Source: a virus. Taken from it: a stretch of DNA of 47,971 nucleotides. The position numbers and the translations under genes are program-made. The first letter of the stretch is position 1. Every line of letters begins with the position of its first letter. Below are positions 18,917 through 28,300 of this stretch, one piece after another. The notes beneath the pieces are model-generated. The model saw only the letters and a program-made list of their open reading frames with translations. It was not told the DNA's origin and did not search any database. Where the stretch lies: the IMG/VR virus record IMGVR_UViG_3300040806_000985, positions 1 through 47,971 of that record, one strand, 5' to 3'.

Positions 18917-19650
18917 TAAAGTGCGGAGAAAAAGACAGCACTATAAATTTTCCGCATCCTGACGATGAAAAAAGATGGCGGATTCAGCGCAAACTCCAAG
19001 GAGAGGGATGGAAATATAGATCCTTGCACAAGAAAAATCCTATCTATTTTAATAAAAATTCTATGGGATATCGAACACACGAATTTGATTTCGAAAATGA
19101 TGACAAATATATTCTAGCATTAGGCTGTAGTAATACTTATGGTCTTTACTTGCACGAAGAGGAACGTTATTCTAATTTGATAGAAGAAGCAACAGGAATT
19201 AAAACTTATAATTTAGGAATATGCGGCGGCAGTTCTAATATTATTATGATGAATCTTTTGAAATTTTTACATACTTCGCCAAAAAAACCTGACGCAGTAT
19301 TAATACAATGGCCTGAACATATGCGTATCTGCTTACCATTTACTGAACCTCATACAGGTGTATTTAATATTAGAGCAAGTACTAGACGCAAAATTAAAAG
19401 ATCTTCTGTTTTTGAACAGTTTGTAAAACATGGTAATGTCATAGAAACACATTCTCAGTGGGCTAAGGATACAACATTTGAAATGTTAAAATCTTTTAGT
19501 ATAAAAAACATAAGCTTTTCTAAAGACGAAGAAGGTAGTATTTTTTATGATGTTCCTTATGTAAGTAAAGTTGATAAGGCTTACGATGATAAACATAATG
19601 GGACAGAAACTAACAAAAATATAAGCAAGTTTATTTTAGAAAATCTATAA
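18901..19650 (+). CDS. SGNH/GDSL-like hydrolase
   Basis: 249 residues. LALGCSNTYG (about residues 72-81) is a variant of the GDS block that carries the nucleophilic serine, NLGICGGSSN fits the block with the oxyanion glycine and the Asn, and DDKHNG near the C-terminus matches the D..H catalytic pair. Such enzymes remove or transfer acyl/acetyl groups on carbohydrates. In this setting an O-deacetylase or acyl-transfer role on a surface glycan is plausible. No signal peptide, so it acts in the cytoplasm or on virions. Overlaps the previous gene by 16 nt. Confidence 0.6.
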   Translation: MQYELIKCGEKDSTINFPHPDDEKRWRIQRKLQGEGWKYRSLHKKNPIYFNKNSMGYRTHEFDFENDDKYILALGCSNTYGLYLHEEERYSNLIEEATGIKTYNLGICGGSSNIIMMNLLKFLHTSPKKPDAVLIQWPEHMRICLPFTEPHTGVFNIRASTRRKIKRSSVFEQFVKHGNVIETHSQWAKDTTFEMLKSFSIKNISFSKDEEGSIFYDVPYVSKVDKAYDDKHNGTETNKNISKFILENL

Positions 19651-20730
19651 ATGTACAATTATTACGATATAAAAACAATTCATTTAGAAAACACACAGAA
19701 CTGCCAAGCAAACTGTCCTATGTGTGATCGTAACATGAATGGCGAAGGCTTAAATCCTCATATCGATCTTAGTGAGCTTACACTAGAAGATTGCAAACGT
19801 ATATTTGAACCTGACTTTATCAAACAGCTAGGTACTATGTACATGTGTGGTAATTTAGGAGATCCTATTGTTGCAAGAGACACATTAGATATATTCAAAT
19901 ACTTTAGAGAGCATAACAGTAAAATGTGGCTCAGTATGAATACAAACGCAGGAGCAAAGGATGAAGCATGGTGGCGTGAATTGGCCCAAGTCTTTGGTAG
20001 AATGGGTGCTGTTATTTTCAGTGTGGATGGCCTTAGTGACACTAATCATCTATACAGGCAGGGTGTTGTCTGGAACAATGTAGAACGCAATATGCGAGCG
20101 TTTATAGATGCTGGTGGTAGAGCACGTTGGGACTTTCTTATTTTCGAACACAATCAACATCAAGTAGATGAAGCAAAGGAACTTGCTGAAAAATGGGGAT
20201 GTGAAAGATTCATACCTAAGAAGACAGGTAGATTTATTACAGCAGATAGTAAAAAGAAAGAATCGCATCAAGCAGTAAATCGAAAAGGTAAAGAAACTAC
20301 AGAACTTAAAAAGCCAGATGAAAAGTACCAAAACAAAGCATTAACAAAACAGGATATGCTATTAGAAAAATATGGTAGTATGGATGCATACTATGATGTT
20401 GTTCCTATTAACTGCAAGGTAAAAGACGAGGGTAGTCTGTTTATCACAGCAGAAGGACTTGTAATGCCCTGCTGTTGGACTGCCGGACGCATGTACAAGT
20501 GGTGGCACAAAGATCCAAAGGTTGAACAAATATGGGACTTTATTGACGCTGTAGGCGGCAAAGATGCAATCAATGCTAAAAAGAATGGATTGAAGGCTGT
20601 ATTCGAAACAGGTATATTTGATAACATAGAACGCAGTTGGAAAACAACAGGCTGTGATAACGGAAAGTTAAAAGTTTGCTCAATGAAGTGCGGTGTTGAG
20701 TTTGATCCATTTTCTGAACAATTTAAATAA
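19651..20730 (+). CDS. Radical SAM enzyme with C-terminal SPASM-like domain (1 of 3)
   Basis: 359 residues. The radical SAM motif CQANCPMC sits at the very start (Cys18/22/25). The usual GGEP is replaced by CGNLGDP. After a charged linker (about residues 180-245), the C-terminal part has CKVKDEGSLFI, PCCW, CDNG and CSMKCG, fitting the SPASM auxiliary-cluster domain. It immediately follows the SGNH gene with no gap. It shares this layout with the genes at 20750 and 26704. Substrate unknown; SPASM proteins frequently act on peptides. Confidence 0.82.
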   Translation: MYNYYDIKTIHLENTQNCQANCPMCDRNMNGEGLNPHIDLSELTLEDCKRIFEPDFIKQLGTMYMCGNLGDPIVARDTLDIFKYFREHNSKMWLSMNTNAGAKDEAWWRELAQVFGRMGAVIFSVDGLSDTNHLYRQGVVWNNVERNMRAFIDAGGRARWDFLIFEHNQHQVDEAKELAEKWGCERFIPKKTGRFITADSKKKESHQAVNRKGKETTELKKPDEKYQNKALTKQDMLLEKYGSMDAYYDVVPINCKVKDEGSLFITAEGLVMPCCWTAGRMYKWWHKDPKVEQIWDFIDAVGGKDAINAKKNGLKAVFETGIFDNIERSWKTTGCDNGKLKVCSMKCGVEFDPFSEQFK

Positions 20731-20736
20731 TGGTGC

Positions 20737-20744
20737 TATAAATA
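20737..20744 (+). promoter_or_regulatory. T4-type late promoter (TATAAATA), leaderless position
   Basis: An exact TATAAATA octamer. Counting from the last A as -6 puts the transcription start on the A of the ATG at 20750. The 19-bp intergenic space contains nothing else. Late expression of the downstream group is implied. Confidence 0.6.
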
Positions 20745-20749
20745 ATTAA

Positions 20750-21808
20750 ATGTTAAAAGATTTGAAAAAAATCGAGCTTGAAATTACAAGTGATTGTAAT
20801 GCTGCTTGTCCAGGGTGTGCTAGAACAATAAACATAGACAAACTAGTAGTAAATAGTTTTTCATTGCAAGATTTGCAAAGACTATTTCCTGTTGATGACT
20901 ATTCAGGGGTAGAATTTAAATTTTGTGGAGTGCTGGGAGATCCTATTGTAAATCCTGATTGTTTAGAAATGACACGTTACCTTGTAAGCTGCGGCGGCTT
21001 TGTGCATTTTAGTACCAATGGCGGATATAATACTGCTGAATGGTGGGAAGAATTAGGACGCATTTCAGCAGAAAATCCAGATAATATTTTTATTCATTTC
21101 TGTATAGATGGTCATAAAGAAACAAATCATATATATCGTGTGAATACAAAATGGAATATTGTAAAAAGAAATATTGAAGCATATGCAAAAGTTGCAGCTA
21201 AAAAAACTGGTGCTTGGATCTATATTGTATTTGATCATAATGAACACGAACTTGAAATTGCAAAACAACATGCAGCATCTTTAGGATTTGAATTTGCAAC
21301 ACGTACTGGTATGCGTAACAGTTATCATGATTGGATTGTTAAATTAGGCAAAAAAAATAAACAGGAAGAAAAAACAATTACTACAACAGGTAAAAAGCAA
21401 CATAGTAAAGTAAATGTAGTAAAAGAATTAGACGATTTTATCGAAGAATACAAATCTACAAAAGTCGAAGAAGAAAAAATAACTTCTGTGACTAATAGTA
21501 TTGTTTGTAAATACATACACGAGGGAGAAATCTTTATAGCTAATGATTTAACTTTGTGGCCTTGTTGTTTTCTTTGGGATAATACACTTGAAAACAAAGA
21601 TAAAATATTAGAAAAATTATCTACACAAGGCGATGGATGGAATAGTTTAAAAGACAAAAGTATAGATGAAGTTCTAGAACATCCGTGGTATAAAAAACTT
21701 TTAGTCGAAAGTTGGCATCCTTATAATGATTTACATTTACCTAGATGTATAAAAACATGTGCAAAAAATAAAGCGTATCACAACGAAATTTTGTGGCAAA
21801 AGGATTAA
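20750..21808 (+). CDS. Radical SAM enzyme with C-terminal SPASM-like domain (2 of 3)
   Basis: 352 residues, with CNAACPGC (Cys16/20/23) and CGVLGDP in place of GGEP. The C-terminal domain has CKYIHEGEIFI, PCCF and CIKTC. The Lys/Glu-rich linker (about 200-245) resembles that in the gene at 19651. No Shine-Dalgarno sequence precedes the ATG, matching the late promoter's leaderless position. Reaction unknown. Confidence 0.82.
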   Translation: MLKDLKKIELEITSDCNAACPGCARTINIDKLVVNSFSLQDLQRLFPVDDYSGVEFKFCGVLGDPIVNPDCLEMTRYLVSCGGFVHFSTNGGYNTAEWWEELGRISAENPDNIFIHFCIDGHKETNHIYRVNTKWNIVKRNIEAYAKVAAKKTGAWIYIVFDHNEHELEIAKQHAASLGFEFATRTGMRNSYHDWIVKLGKKNKQEEKTITTTGKKQHSKVNVVKELDDFIEEYKSTKVEEEKITSVTNSIVCKYIHEGEIFIANDLTLWPCCFLWDNTLENKDKILEKLSTQGDGWNSLKDKSIDEVLEHPWYKKLLVESWHPYNDLHLPRCIKTCAKNKAYHNEILWQKD

Positions 21809-21810
21809 TT

Positions 21811-22782
21811 ATGAACGATCTTAATAAAATAAACGACCTTTACAATAAGATTCCATATAGTAACTTAGAGTTTGACTGCTTTGAATTTCTTGAAAAAAAT
21901 TTAAAAGAACATTATAAAAATATAGATCCTCAAAAAGATAAAGAAAATAATTATAATGATTATGAAAAAATGGTAGAAGATAGAAGTTCTATCTTTAGTA
22001 AGATACAGGATAATTCTTATCAAAAAGGATTAAAAACTCATAACATAAATGGATTGCTTATTCCGTTTAATCCTGAGTGGTCAAGAGTAGCAATCAATTT
22101 AAGTGGAGGCGCAGATAGTGCTTTGCTTACATACATATTAGCAACGATTATAGAATCTAACAATTATAATAGCACAATAGATATAATTAATTACAAAAGA
22201 TGTTGGGATAATAAACCTTGGCAAGAAGATGTTGCAGATAATGTTTATAAATGGTTAAAGAATAGATTTCCTGGTATTATTGGTAAAAAAGAATCTGCAT
22301 ATATTCCGCCAGAATTAGAACATGGAACTATTGGTGACATAATAGAAGGACGTAGTGCCGATCAAATTCTTGTGGCTTCATTCAATAGATATATAGCATT
22401 TAAAAACAAATATTATGCGTGTTTTAACGCAACTACAAAAAATCCTTCGTCTGATGATATCACAAGTGGAATGACAAACAGAGACAATGTACCTTATCTT
22501 ATAAAAAAATTATGTTTTGTCAGAACTGATTCTGCACACTGGGTTATAGAACCATTTACATTAGTTGAAAAAGACTGGATAATGGAACAATATAAGAATT
22601 TAGATATTATGGAATTATTTAATACTACTAGAAGTTGCGAAGGTGATGCAGATGACTTCAAACCATTAGGAATGGATCATATGTGGTATTCTTATGTAAA
22701 TGATAGGAATATTGAAGAATGTGGAAAATGTTTTTGGTGTCTTGAAAGAAATTGGGCAAAAGAAAAGGCTGGCATAGAATGA
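21811..22782 (+). CDS. PP-loop ATP pyrophosphatase, QueC-like
   Basis: 323 residues from ATG 21811 (AAAAGGA seven bases upstream). SGGADS at residues 98-103 is the PP-loop used to adenylate a carboxylate or tRNA carbonyl with release of pyrophosphate. C-terminal CEGDAD...ECGKCFWCLER resembles the zinc-binding CxxCxxC end of QueC (preQ0 synthase), but the ~95-residue N-terminal extension and other parts differ from standard QueC (~220-230 aa). It lies between radical SAM genes. It could make preQ0-like or amide products for those enzymes; this is inference. Confidence 0.65.
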   Translation: MNDLNKINDLYNKIPYSNLEFDCFEFLEKNLKEHYKNIDPQKDKENNYNDYEKMVEDRSSIFSKIQDNSYQKGLKTHNINGLLIPFNPEWSRVAINLSGGADSALLTYILATIIESNNYNSTIDIINYKRCWDNKPWQEDVADNVYKWLKNRFPGIIGKKESAYIPPELEHGTIGDIIEGRSADQILVASFNRYIAFKNKYYACFNATTKNPSSDDITSGMTNRDNVPYLIKKLCFVRTDSAHWVIEPFTLVEKDWIMEQYKNLDIMELFNTTRSCEGDADDFKPLGMDHMWYSYVNDRNIEECGKCFWCLERNWAKEKAGIE

Positions 22783-24077
22783 GCAAGCAGTATATCTGCA
22801 GTGAATTATTTAAAAGTATGGATTTAAGATTTATACAAAATAGTATAACGAACTGTTGCAAAGCAAACAAAGTTAGATTGAGTATAGAAGATTTTAAAGA
22901 TCCTAATATTTTATTTAATAATAAAGAATTAAAAAGCCGCAGAGAATCTATGGTACTTGATAATAAGCTGCCAGAATCTGGATGTAATGGATGTATTAAA
23001 TTTTTACCTCATAGTTTTTTTGATAATAGAAATCACTGGACAAATACATTTTTAAACGAAGAGTTTAAAGAAAAATTATTAACCGAAGACATTGTCAATA
23101 GATTTACTATTAATCTTAGCAGTGCATGTGATTTAAAATGTGTGTATTGCGCACCTAAAGATAGTTCAAGTTGGGCAAAAGAAGTAGGCGTTCCTACCAT
23201 AAGACCTAACAATGAATGGTTTAATGCAGCGTTTGCTAATTTTATTACCTATTTAAAAAATAAAAAGTATGATCCTAATACGCCTTATTTCTTTATAATA
23301 TCCGGCGGCGAGCCTACATACAATCCTCATAATCTTGAACTAATAAAACAAATTATTAGCATTGTACCTAATAAAAATTTAGAAATTTTGCTCCATACAA
23401 ATTTTAACACTAAAGAAAAAGTTTTTAACGAATACATTAAATTATTTAGAGATAATAAAGACGTACAATGTGGATTTATTGTTAGCCTTGATTCTGTAGA
23501 AGGTAGATCTGAAGCAATTAGACACGGCTTAAATTGGGAACGTGCTATGAAAAATTTAAACTTTGTTTTAGATAATAATTTTAGCAATATTAATGTTAGA
23601 ATTGCTAATACTTTGAGTGTATATAGTGCTCCATATTTTAAAGATGACATAGAATTTTACCTAGACAATTTTGGAGAAGAAAAAACAAAAGGGTTTTTTC
23701 GACCGGGCGAAGGATTTAATTATGCAGTAGAACCTGGTATGCATATTATGGGAATGCCCGAACATTTTAAAGAAGATCAAAATAAAGCTATAGATTTTTG
23801 TAGCAAAAATAAATTAAATTATCTAATACCGCACCTAGAACAAATTCAAAATTTGATTGGTACAAAGATAAATGATTCTACAGCGTATGATTATGATCTA
23901 GCATATTCATACTTTAAAATTAAAAGACCAGAAACTGACTGGGATGGGCTATTTCCCCATATGCAAGTTATGATAGATGAATTATATGATATGTATCCTA
24001 ACAAAGAACGTTATGTACCTAATACATCAAACCTTAGCCGTCCAGTAAATAGCTACGCAATTGGAAAAAAAGAATAG
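22779..24077 (+). CDS. Radical SAM enzyme with N-terminal twitch-like domain (6 of 7), divergent
   Basis: 432 residues from ATG 22779 (ATGA overlap); the start at 22752 is within the previous gene. The N-terminal cysteines are present (YICSELF, NCCKAN, CNGC) but the PW and CY residues are changed, so this is the most divergent of the twitch group. CDLKCVYC is at Cys117/121/124 and SGGEP near 178. It is translationally coupled to the PP-loop gene, which suggests a joint reaction. Confidence 0.8.
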   Translation: MSKQYICSELFKSMDLRFIQNSITNCCKANKVRLSIEDFKDPNILFNNKELKSRRESMVLDNKLPESGCNGCIKFLPHSFFDNRNHWTNTFLNEEFKEKLLTEDIVNRFTINLSSACDLKCVYCAPKDSSSWAKEVGVPTIRPNNEWFNAAFANFITYLKNKKYDPNTPYFFIISGGEPTYNPHNLELIKQIISIVPNKNLEILLHTNFNTKEKVFNEYIKLFRDNKDVQCGFIVSLDSVEGRSEAIRHGLNWERAMKNLNFVLDNNFSNINVRIANTLSVYSAPYFKDDIEFYLDNFGEEKTKGFFRPGEGFNYAVEPGMHIMGMPEHFKEDQNKAIDFCSKNKLNYLIPHLEQIQNLIGTKINDSTAYDYDLAYSYFKIKRPETDWDGLFPHMQVMIDELYDMYPNKERYVPNTSNLSRPVNSYAIGKKE

Positions 24078-24084
24078 AATTCAC

Positions 24085-25485
24085 ATGAAACATGTATCAG
24101 ACACATTTTGTTTATTACCTTGGGTGCATCTAAGCACAAGACCAGACGGAAGTATGCGTGTATGTTGTACAGCAAACGCAAGTTCAGTTGGACCTACTAA
24201 TGATAAAGAACACGGCGGACAAGTTGGAATACTTAAAACTGAAGATGGTAAGCCTAACAATCTAAATGTAAGTGATTTTGAAACTGCGTGGAATAGCACA
24301 TATATGAAAAATGTGCGTAAGCAAATGCTTGCAGGCGAAATGCCTCCTAGTTGTTTAAAATGCTACAAAGAAGAGGCAGCAGGACATCGTAGCAAACGTA
24401 TGTGGGAAACAAATTATTGGAGCAAGCGTGTTGATATAGATAAAATACTTGCAGATACAAATGAAGACGGGAGTGTTCCACCTAATCTTGCATACATCGA
24501 TTTGCGGTTTGGTACTAAGTGTCAACTTGCCTGTGTAATGTGTAGCCCACATGATAGTAGTGGATGGATCAAAGACTGGAAAGCAATGTTCCCTGCTGTA
24601 AAAAATGAAAGTCTCAAAGAGATTATGGGCTGGGCAGATAAAGGCAGTACTAATGGCAGTAGTTATAATTGGCATAAACAAAATCCTACATTTTGGAAAC
24701 AGTTCTATGAACAAATGCCAAGTATGCAACAAATTTATTTTGCCGGCGGCGAAAGTCTTATTATTGAAGAACATTACGAGATTCTTGAACATGCTATTAA
24801 AATGGGATATGCAAAGGACTTAGAGCTACGTTACAATTCTAATGGTGTAGAGTGGAGAGAAGATTTATTTGACCTATGGAAAGAATTTAAATTAGTACGC
24901 TTTCACTATTCAATAGATAGTATTAAAGAAATGAACGATTATATTCGTTATCCTAGCAAGTGGTCAAGGCAAGAAGAAGTATTTCATTTGCTAGATACGC
25001 AGACTAGCGACAATGTAGAAGTAACTATTGCTGCCGCCGTACAAGCACTTAATGTGTATTACTTGCCAGACTTTATACAATGGAAACTAGAACAAAAGTT
25101 TAAGAAGATTAATATGTGGCCATTTGGTGCAGGCGGCATTAGTCAGCACTTTGTATATTGGCCGGCACATCTAAACGTAAAAGTATTACCTAAATGGTTC
25201 AAAGAAGAATGTAGAGCAAAATACGAAGCCTGGTATCCATGGTGGGAAGAAAACTGGGAGTTGGGTATTCCTAGCTGGCACAAGGGTAAAGTTACTAAAG
25301 AGGATTTTATGCAAGCTGAATATGGTATAAAAAGACTAGACGGAATACTTAGTTTTATGGAAAGTGAAGACTGGAGTAGACGTTTGCCAGAGATGCAAGA
25401 ATTTTTAGGCTTATGTGACAAACAACGTGGAATTACTTTTGCGGAAACATTTCCAGAAATGAAGGATATATTTAATGAGTTTTGA
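24085..25485 (+). CDS. Radical SAM enzyme with N-terminal twitch-like domain (7 of 7)
   Basis: 466 residues. ATG 24085 is preferred over an in-frame TTG at 24061 that lies in the upstream gene, although the ribosome site is weak. FCLLPW...VCC...CLKCY, then CQLACVMC (Cys146/150/153), and AGGES instead of GGEP near 222. The region NMWPFGAGGISQHFVYWP matches the His/Trp-rich segment of the gene at 10668. It is the longest radical SAM protein in the window. Confidence 0.84.
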   Translation: MKHVSDTFCLLPWVHLSTRPDGSMRVCCTANASSVGPTNDKEHGGQVGILKTEDGKPNNLNVSDFETAWNSTYMKNVRKQMLAGEMPPSCLKCYKEEAAGHRSKRMWETNYWSKRVDIDKILADTNEDGSVPPNLAYIDLRFGTKCQLACVMCSPHDSSGWIKDWKAMFPAVKNESLKEIMGWADKGSTNGSSYNWHKQNPTFWKQFYEQMPSMQQIYFAGGESLIIEEHYEILEHAIKMGYAKDLELRYNSNGVEWREDLFDLWKEFKLVRFHYSIDSIKEMNDYIRYPSKWSRQEEVFHLLDTQTSDNVEVTIAAAVQALNVYYLPDFIQWKLEQKFKKINMWPFGAGGISQHFVYWPAHLNVKVLPKWFKEECRAKYEAWYPWWEENWELGIPSWHKGKVTKEDFMQAEYGIKRLDGILSFMESEDWSRRLPEMQEFLGLCDKQRGITFAETFPEMKDIFNEF

Positions 25486-26704
25486 TACAGTAGATTTACT
25501 TACCGGTAATGTTTTTCAAGTTACATGGGATGTTGGAAGAAGATGCAATTACGATTGTTCTTACTGTCCTGCACATAGGCATGACAATTTTAGCAAACAT
25601 GCAACTTTAGATGAATTAAAAGCTAATACCGATTTCTTATTTGAGTATATTGATACATACATGGAGCATAGAAATCATAAAGAAACTAACATAAGTTTTA
25701 CAGGAGGAGAGCCTACTGTAAATCCTAATTTTATTCCTTTCCTACAGTATCTACAAAAGACATATGAAGAAAAATATTCTGATAAGTGGATTGCAGGATT
25801 TGCGCTTACTACTAATGGTGCAATGAGTGAAAAGATGGCAACTGCTGTAATGAAGCATGTATCACATGCAACTATAAGTTATCATTCTGAAAGTGATAAC
25901 AAATTAAAACAACAAGTGCGTGATCGCATAATGCAATTTCATACGCAAGGTCCTGACAATGATTGTTCAGTAAGTGTAAATGTAATGTTTCATGCTGCAT
26001 ATTTTGATGAGTGTAAAGAACTTTGTGATTTTTTGCATGAAAATGGTGTTGCATATGTTCCTAGAGTAATTGGTGAAGAAGCAGGTAGTAGAAGTAATTT
26101 TTCACACTTATACACAGACGAACAACTTGACTATATGAAAAATTATTGGAAATATAAAAATGCCAAACTAAATGACGAAAAAGAAGTTGCAGCAACTCTT
26201 AGTGCAGCAGGAGAAGCACAAAATGAAAAGCACAAAGTAGAAAAGAAAGATGGCTGGGCTATCGGAAGACCGTGTTGTGGCAGTAGAGAAATGTGTTTAA
26301 GTGCAAAAGGTGAAGAACGTAAAGGCACATTTGTAGATTTTAGAAACTTCAAAGGATGGAATTGTAGTGTCAATTGGTTCTTCTTACACCTAGAGCAACA
26401 AACTGATAGTGTATTCCATCATCAAACCTGCCAAGCAAAATTTGATCAGACAAGAGGACCTATAGGAAAAATAAGTGAAGGTAAAAAAATTATTGCTGAT
26501 TTGAAAGAAAAACTTGCTAGCGGTACTATGCCTACAGTAGTATGTCCTAAACATACATGCGGTTGTGGCCTATGTGCTCCTAAAAGTGTTCATCTAGCAA
26601 ATTATAAAACTACACTAGCAAGACATGTCGATATGAAAGTTTTTGATAATGCAGAATTTCAAGAACCGAACGGTACTCCTATAAATCCTACAGAGGTTGT
26701 GTAA
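25475..26704 (+). CDS. Radical SAM enzyme, third family (1 of 2)
   Basis: 409 residues. CNYDCSYC at Cys24/28/31, TGGEP near residue 77. It lacks the N-terminal twitch domain but has many C-terminal cysteines: GRPCCGSREMC, FKGWNC, QTC, VVC.KHTCGCGLC, which could hold one or two auxiliary clusters. FKGWNC and a preceding FNF/FRNF motif are shared with the gene at 28346, making the two paralogues. Start codon lies 11 nt inside the preceding gene, after GAAGGA. Confidence 0.82.
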   Translation: MSFDTVDLLTGNVFQVTWDVGRRCNYDCSYCPAHRHDNFSKHATLDELKANTDFLFEYIDTYMEHRNHKETNISFTGGEPTVNPNFIPFLQYLQKTYEEKYSDKWIAGFALTTNGAMSEKMATAVMKHVSHATISYHSESDNKLKQQVRDRIMQFHTQGPDNDCSVSVNVMFHAAYFDECKELCDFLHENGVAYVPRVIGEEAGSRSNFSHLYTDEQLDYMKNYWKYKNAKLNDEKEVAATLSAAGEAQNEKHKVEKKDGWAIGRPCCGSREMCLSAKGEERKGTFVDFRNFKGWNCSVNWFFLHLEQQTDSVFHHQTCQAKFDQTRGPIGKISEGKKIIADLKEKLASGTMPTVVCPKHTCGCGLCAPKSVHLANYKTTLARHVDMKVFDNAEFQEPNGTPINPTEVV

Positions 26705-27654
26705 TGTGGTCAATGGACACTATAGAATGGATTGATATCGAACTTACTAGTTTTTGTAATATACAATGCAAAGGCTGTTTTAGAGTTATATCTAATCAAG
26801 CAGATAAAATTTTAAACAAAAGTTATATCGACTTGGAAACAATAAAAAATAGATTTAAAAAAGATCAATTTCCTAATATCAAGATAATCAACTTTTGTGG
26901 AAGTGTAGATGAGCCTACAACTCATCCTCAGTTCTTTGAAATAATAGATCATTTTGCCGCATGGGATTGTCATATCAACATTGCTACTAATGGTAGCTTG
27001 CGTACTACAAAATGGTGGGCAGAGCTTGCTGAAAGATTACCGAATAGTCATAGAGTGACATGGGGCATTGATGGTAGTGATGAATTAAGCGAAATATATA
27101 GAGAGGGTTCGAGCTTTAAAAAAGTAGAACAAAATTACAAAGCATTTATCGCTGCCGGCGGCAAAGCTGTTTGGCAATTCATTGTATTTGAACATAACGA
27201 ACATCAATTAGACACTGCAAAGGAGTTAGCAAAGTCTGAAGGGTTTAAGGATTTCAAAACTATTATAAGTCATAGAAAAGACACAAAGTCTGTTACTCCT
27301 AAGCAAGAACAAATTGATAATGTTCAAGAAGAATCTTATATAAGTTGTAAGTATAAAGACCAAAAAAGAATTTTTATTAATCATACAGGCAATGTAATAC
27401 CTTGCTGTCATTTGAATAGTAAAATGCTAGAATATAATGCAAGTGGTATAATCAAAGATAATTTTGAACAATTATTAAATGATCACAATTATAAAAAAAC
27501 AATTAATCTAAATGAAGTAGATATCGACGAAGCAATATCTAGCAACATATGGAATGAGATTATAAGTTCATGGAATACTGACTCGCCCCTGCCGAGGTGT
27601 GAGCAAGTTTGTAAAAAATTAAAGAGAGATAAATTTATAAAAGAATCTTTATAA
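26704..27654 (+). CDS. Radical SAM enzyme with C-terminal SPASM-like domain (3 of 3)
   Basis: 316 residues. CNIQCKGC at Cys18/22/25; the SAM-contact motif reads CGSVDEP. The C-terminal region has SCKYKDQKRIFI, PCCH, and CEQVC. Same architecture as the genes at 19651 and 20750, but with a shorter linker. It starts with a TAATG overlap and ends one base before the stop of the converging nitroreductase, so it terminates the plus-strand block. Confidence 0.8.
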   Translation: MWSMDTIEWIDIELTSFCNIQCKGCFRVISNQADKILNKSYIDLETIKNRFKKDQFPNIKIINFCGSVDEPTTHPQFFEIIDHFAAWDCHINIATNGSLRTTKWWAELAERLPNSHRVTWGIDGSDELSEIYREGSSFKKVEQNYKAFIAAGGKAVWQFIVFEHNEHQLDTAKELAKSEGFKDFKTIISHRKDTKSVTPKQEQIDNVQEESYISCKYKDQKRIFINHTGNVIPCCHLNSKMLEYNASGIIKDNFEQLLNDHNYKKTINLNEVDIDEAISSNIWNEIISSWNTDSPLPRCEQVCKKLKRDKFIKESL

Positions 27655-28269
27655 TTATCTACTTACTACAACTTCAATAGTCTCTTTTATTCTACGTCCC
27701 ATCATTTCGCCTGTTAAATGATGCTCTCTACGATTACGTGTTTCGTCCTTGAATCCTATACCCATCATAAGTAATGGATCTTTTTCAAATCCTATTTTTT
27801 CTTTTACTTCGTTGTAATCGTAACAAGCACAGCATCCTGTGCCGTAACCGAGCATACTTGCAATAACATTCAAATAACCAGCAGCTACACCGATAGCTGT
27901 TTGCTGATCTCTTTTTAGTGTTTCTATATTTGAATGATCACGTAGTTTCCACTTTTCTATAAGTTCAGGACTAGGATCTACATCTTCAAATACAACTAAT
28001 AAATTTGCAAGAGTTTGACTATTAGTACTCATATCACCTTTCATGTTTCTAAGACCCTCTGTTAGAGAATGAATAGATTCTATTTTTTCTCTATTGGTAA
28101 TAAAATGAAGTTTATAAAAAGCAAAATTTTGTTTGCTCGGGCAATTTGTAGCAGCATGAATTAAAAGTTCTAGGTCGTCTTCTGGAATATCTTTTGTTAA
28201 GTCCCAGTTGCGCTGTACGTGTTGGCTTCTAATAACAGCCTTTTTAAGTTCTTTGTGTGATTCAAACAT
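27655..28269 (-). CDS. Nitroreductase family FMN oxidoreductase
   Basis: 204 residues. The N-terminal RSQHVQRNW segment fits the Arg-rich FMN-phosphate pattern of the family, ATNCPSKQN fits the A..APS..N motif, and ASMLGYGTGCC and MMGIGF fit later FMN-contact blocks. Members reduce nitro groups, quinones or flavins, and some dehydrogenate intermediates in cofactor or RiPP pathways. It is the only minus-strand gene inside the cargo region, and has its own AAGGGAGG ribosome site and late-type promoter. Its role with the radical SAM enzymes, for example supplying electrons, is speculation. Confidence 0.8.
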   Translation of the reverse strand: MFESHKELKKAVIRSQHVQRNWDLTKDIPEDDLELLIHAATNCPSKQNFAFYKLHFITNREKIESIHSLTEGLRNMKGDMSTNSQTLANLLVVFEDVDPSPELIEKWKLRDHSNIETLKRDQQTAIGVAAGYLNVIASMLGYGTGCCACYDYNEVKEKIGFEKDPLLMMGIGFKDETRNRREHHLTGEMMGRRIKETIEVVVSR

Positions 28270-28289
28270 CTCAGTCCTCCCTTATAGTG

Positions 28290-28297
28290 TATTTATC
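28290..28297 (-). promoter_or_regulatory. T4-like late promoter (GATAAATA) for the nitroreductase
   Basis: Reading the minus strand gives GATAAATA. The predicted start is about 28284, leaving a 15-nt leader that contains the strong AAGGGAGG site. It is back to back with the plus-strand late promoter at 28301. Confidence 0.6.
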
Positions 28298-28300
28298 TTT

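Noticed and set aside
24355-24792. 145-codon minus-strand frame
   Set aside because: Antisense shadow of the radical SAM gene at 24085.
27640-27670. Bidirectional terminator between converging genes
   Set aside because: The two stops are one base apart and no stem-loop with a T run is seen.
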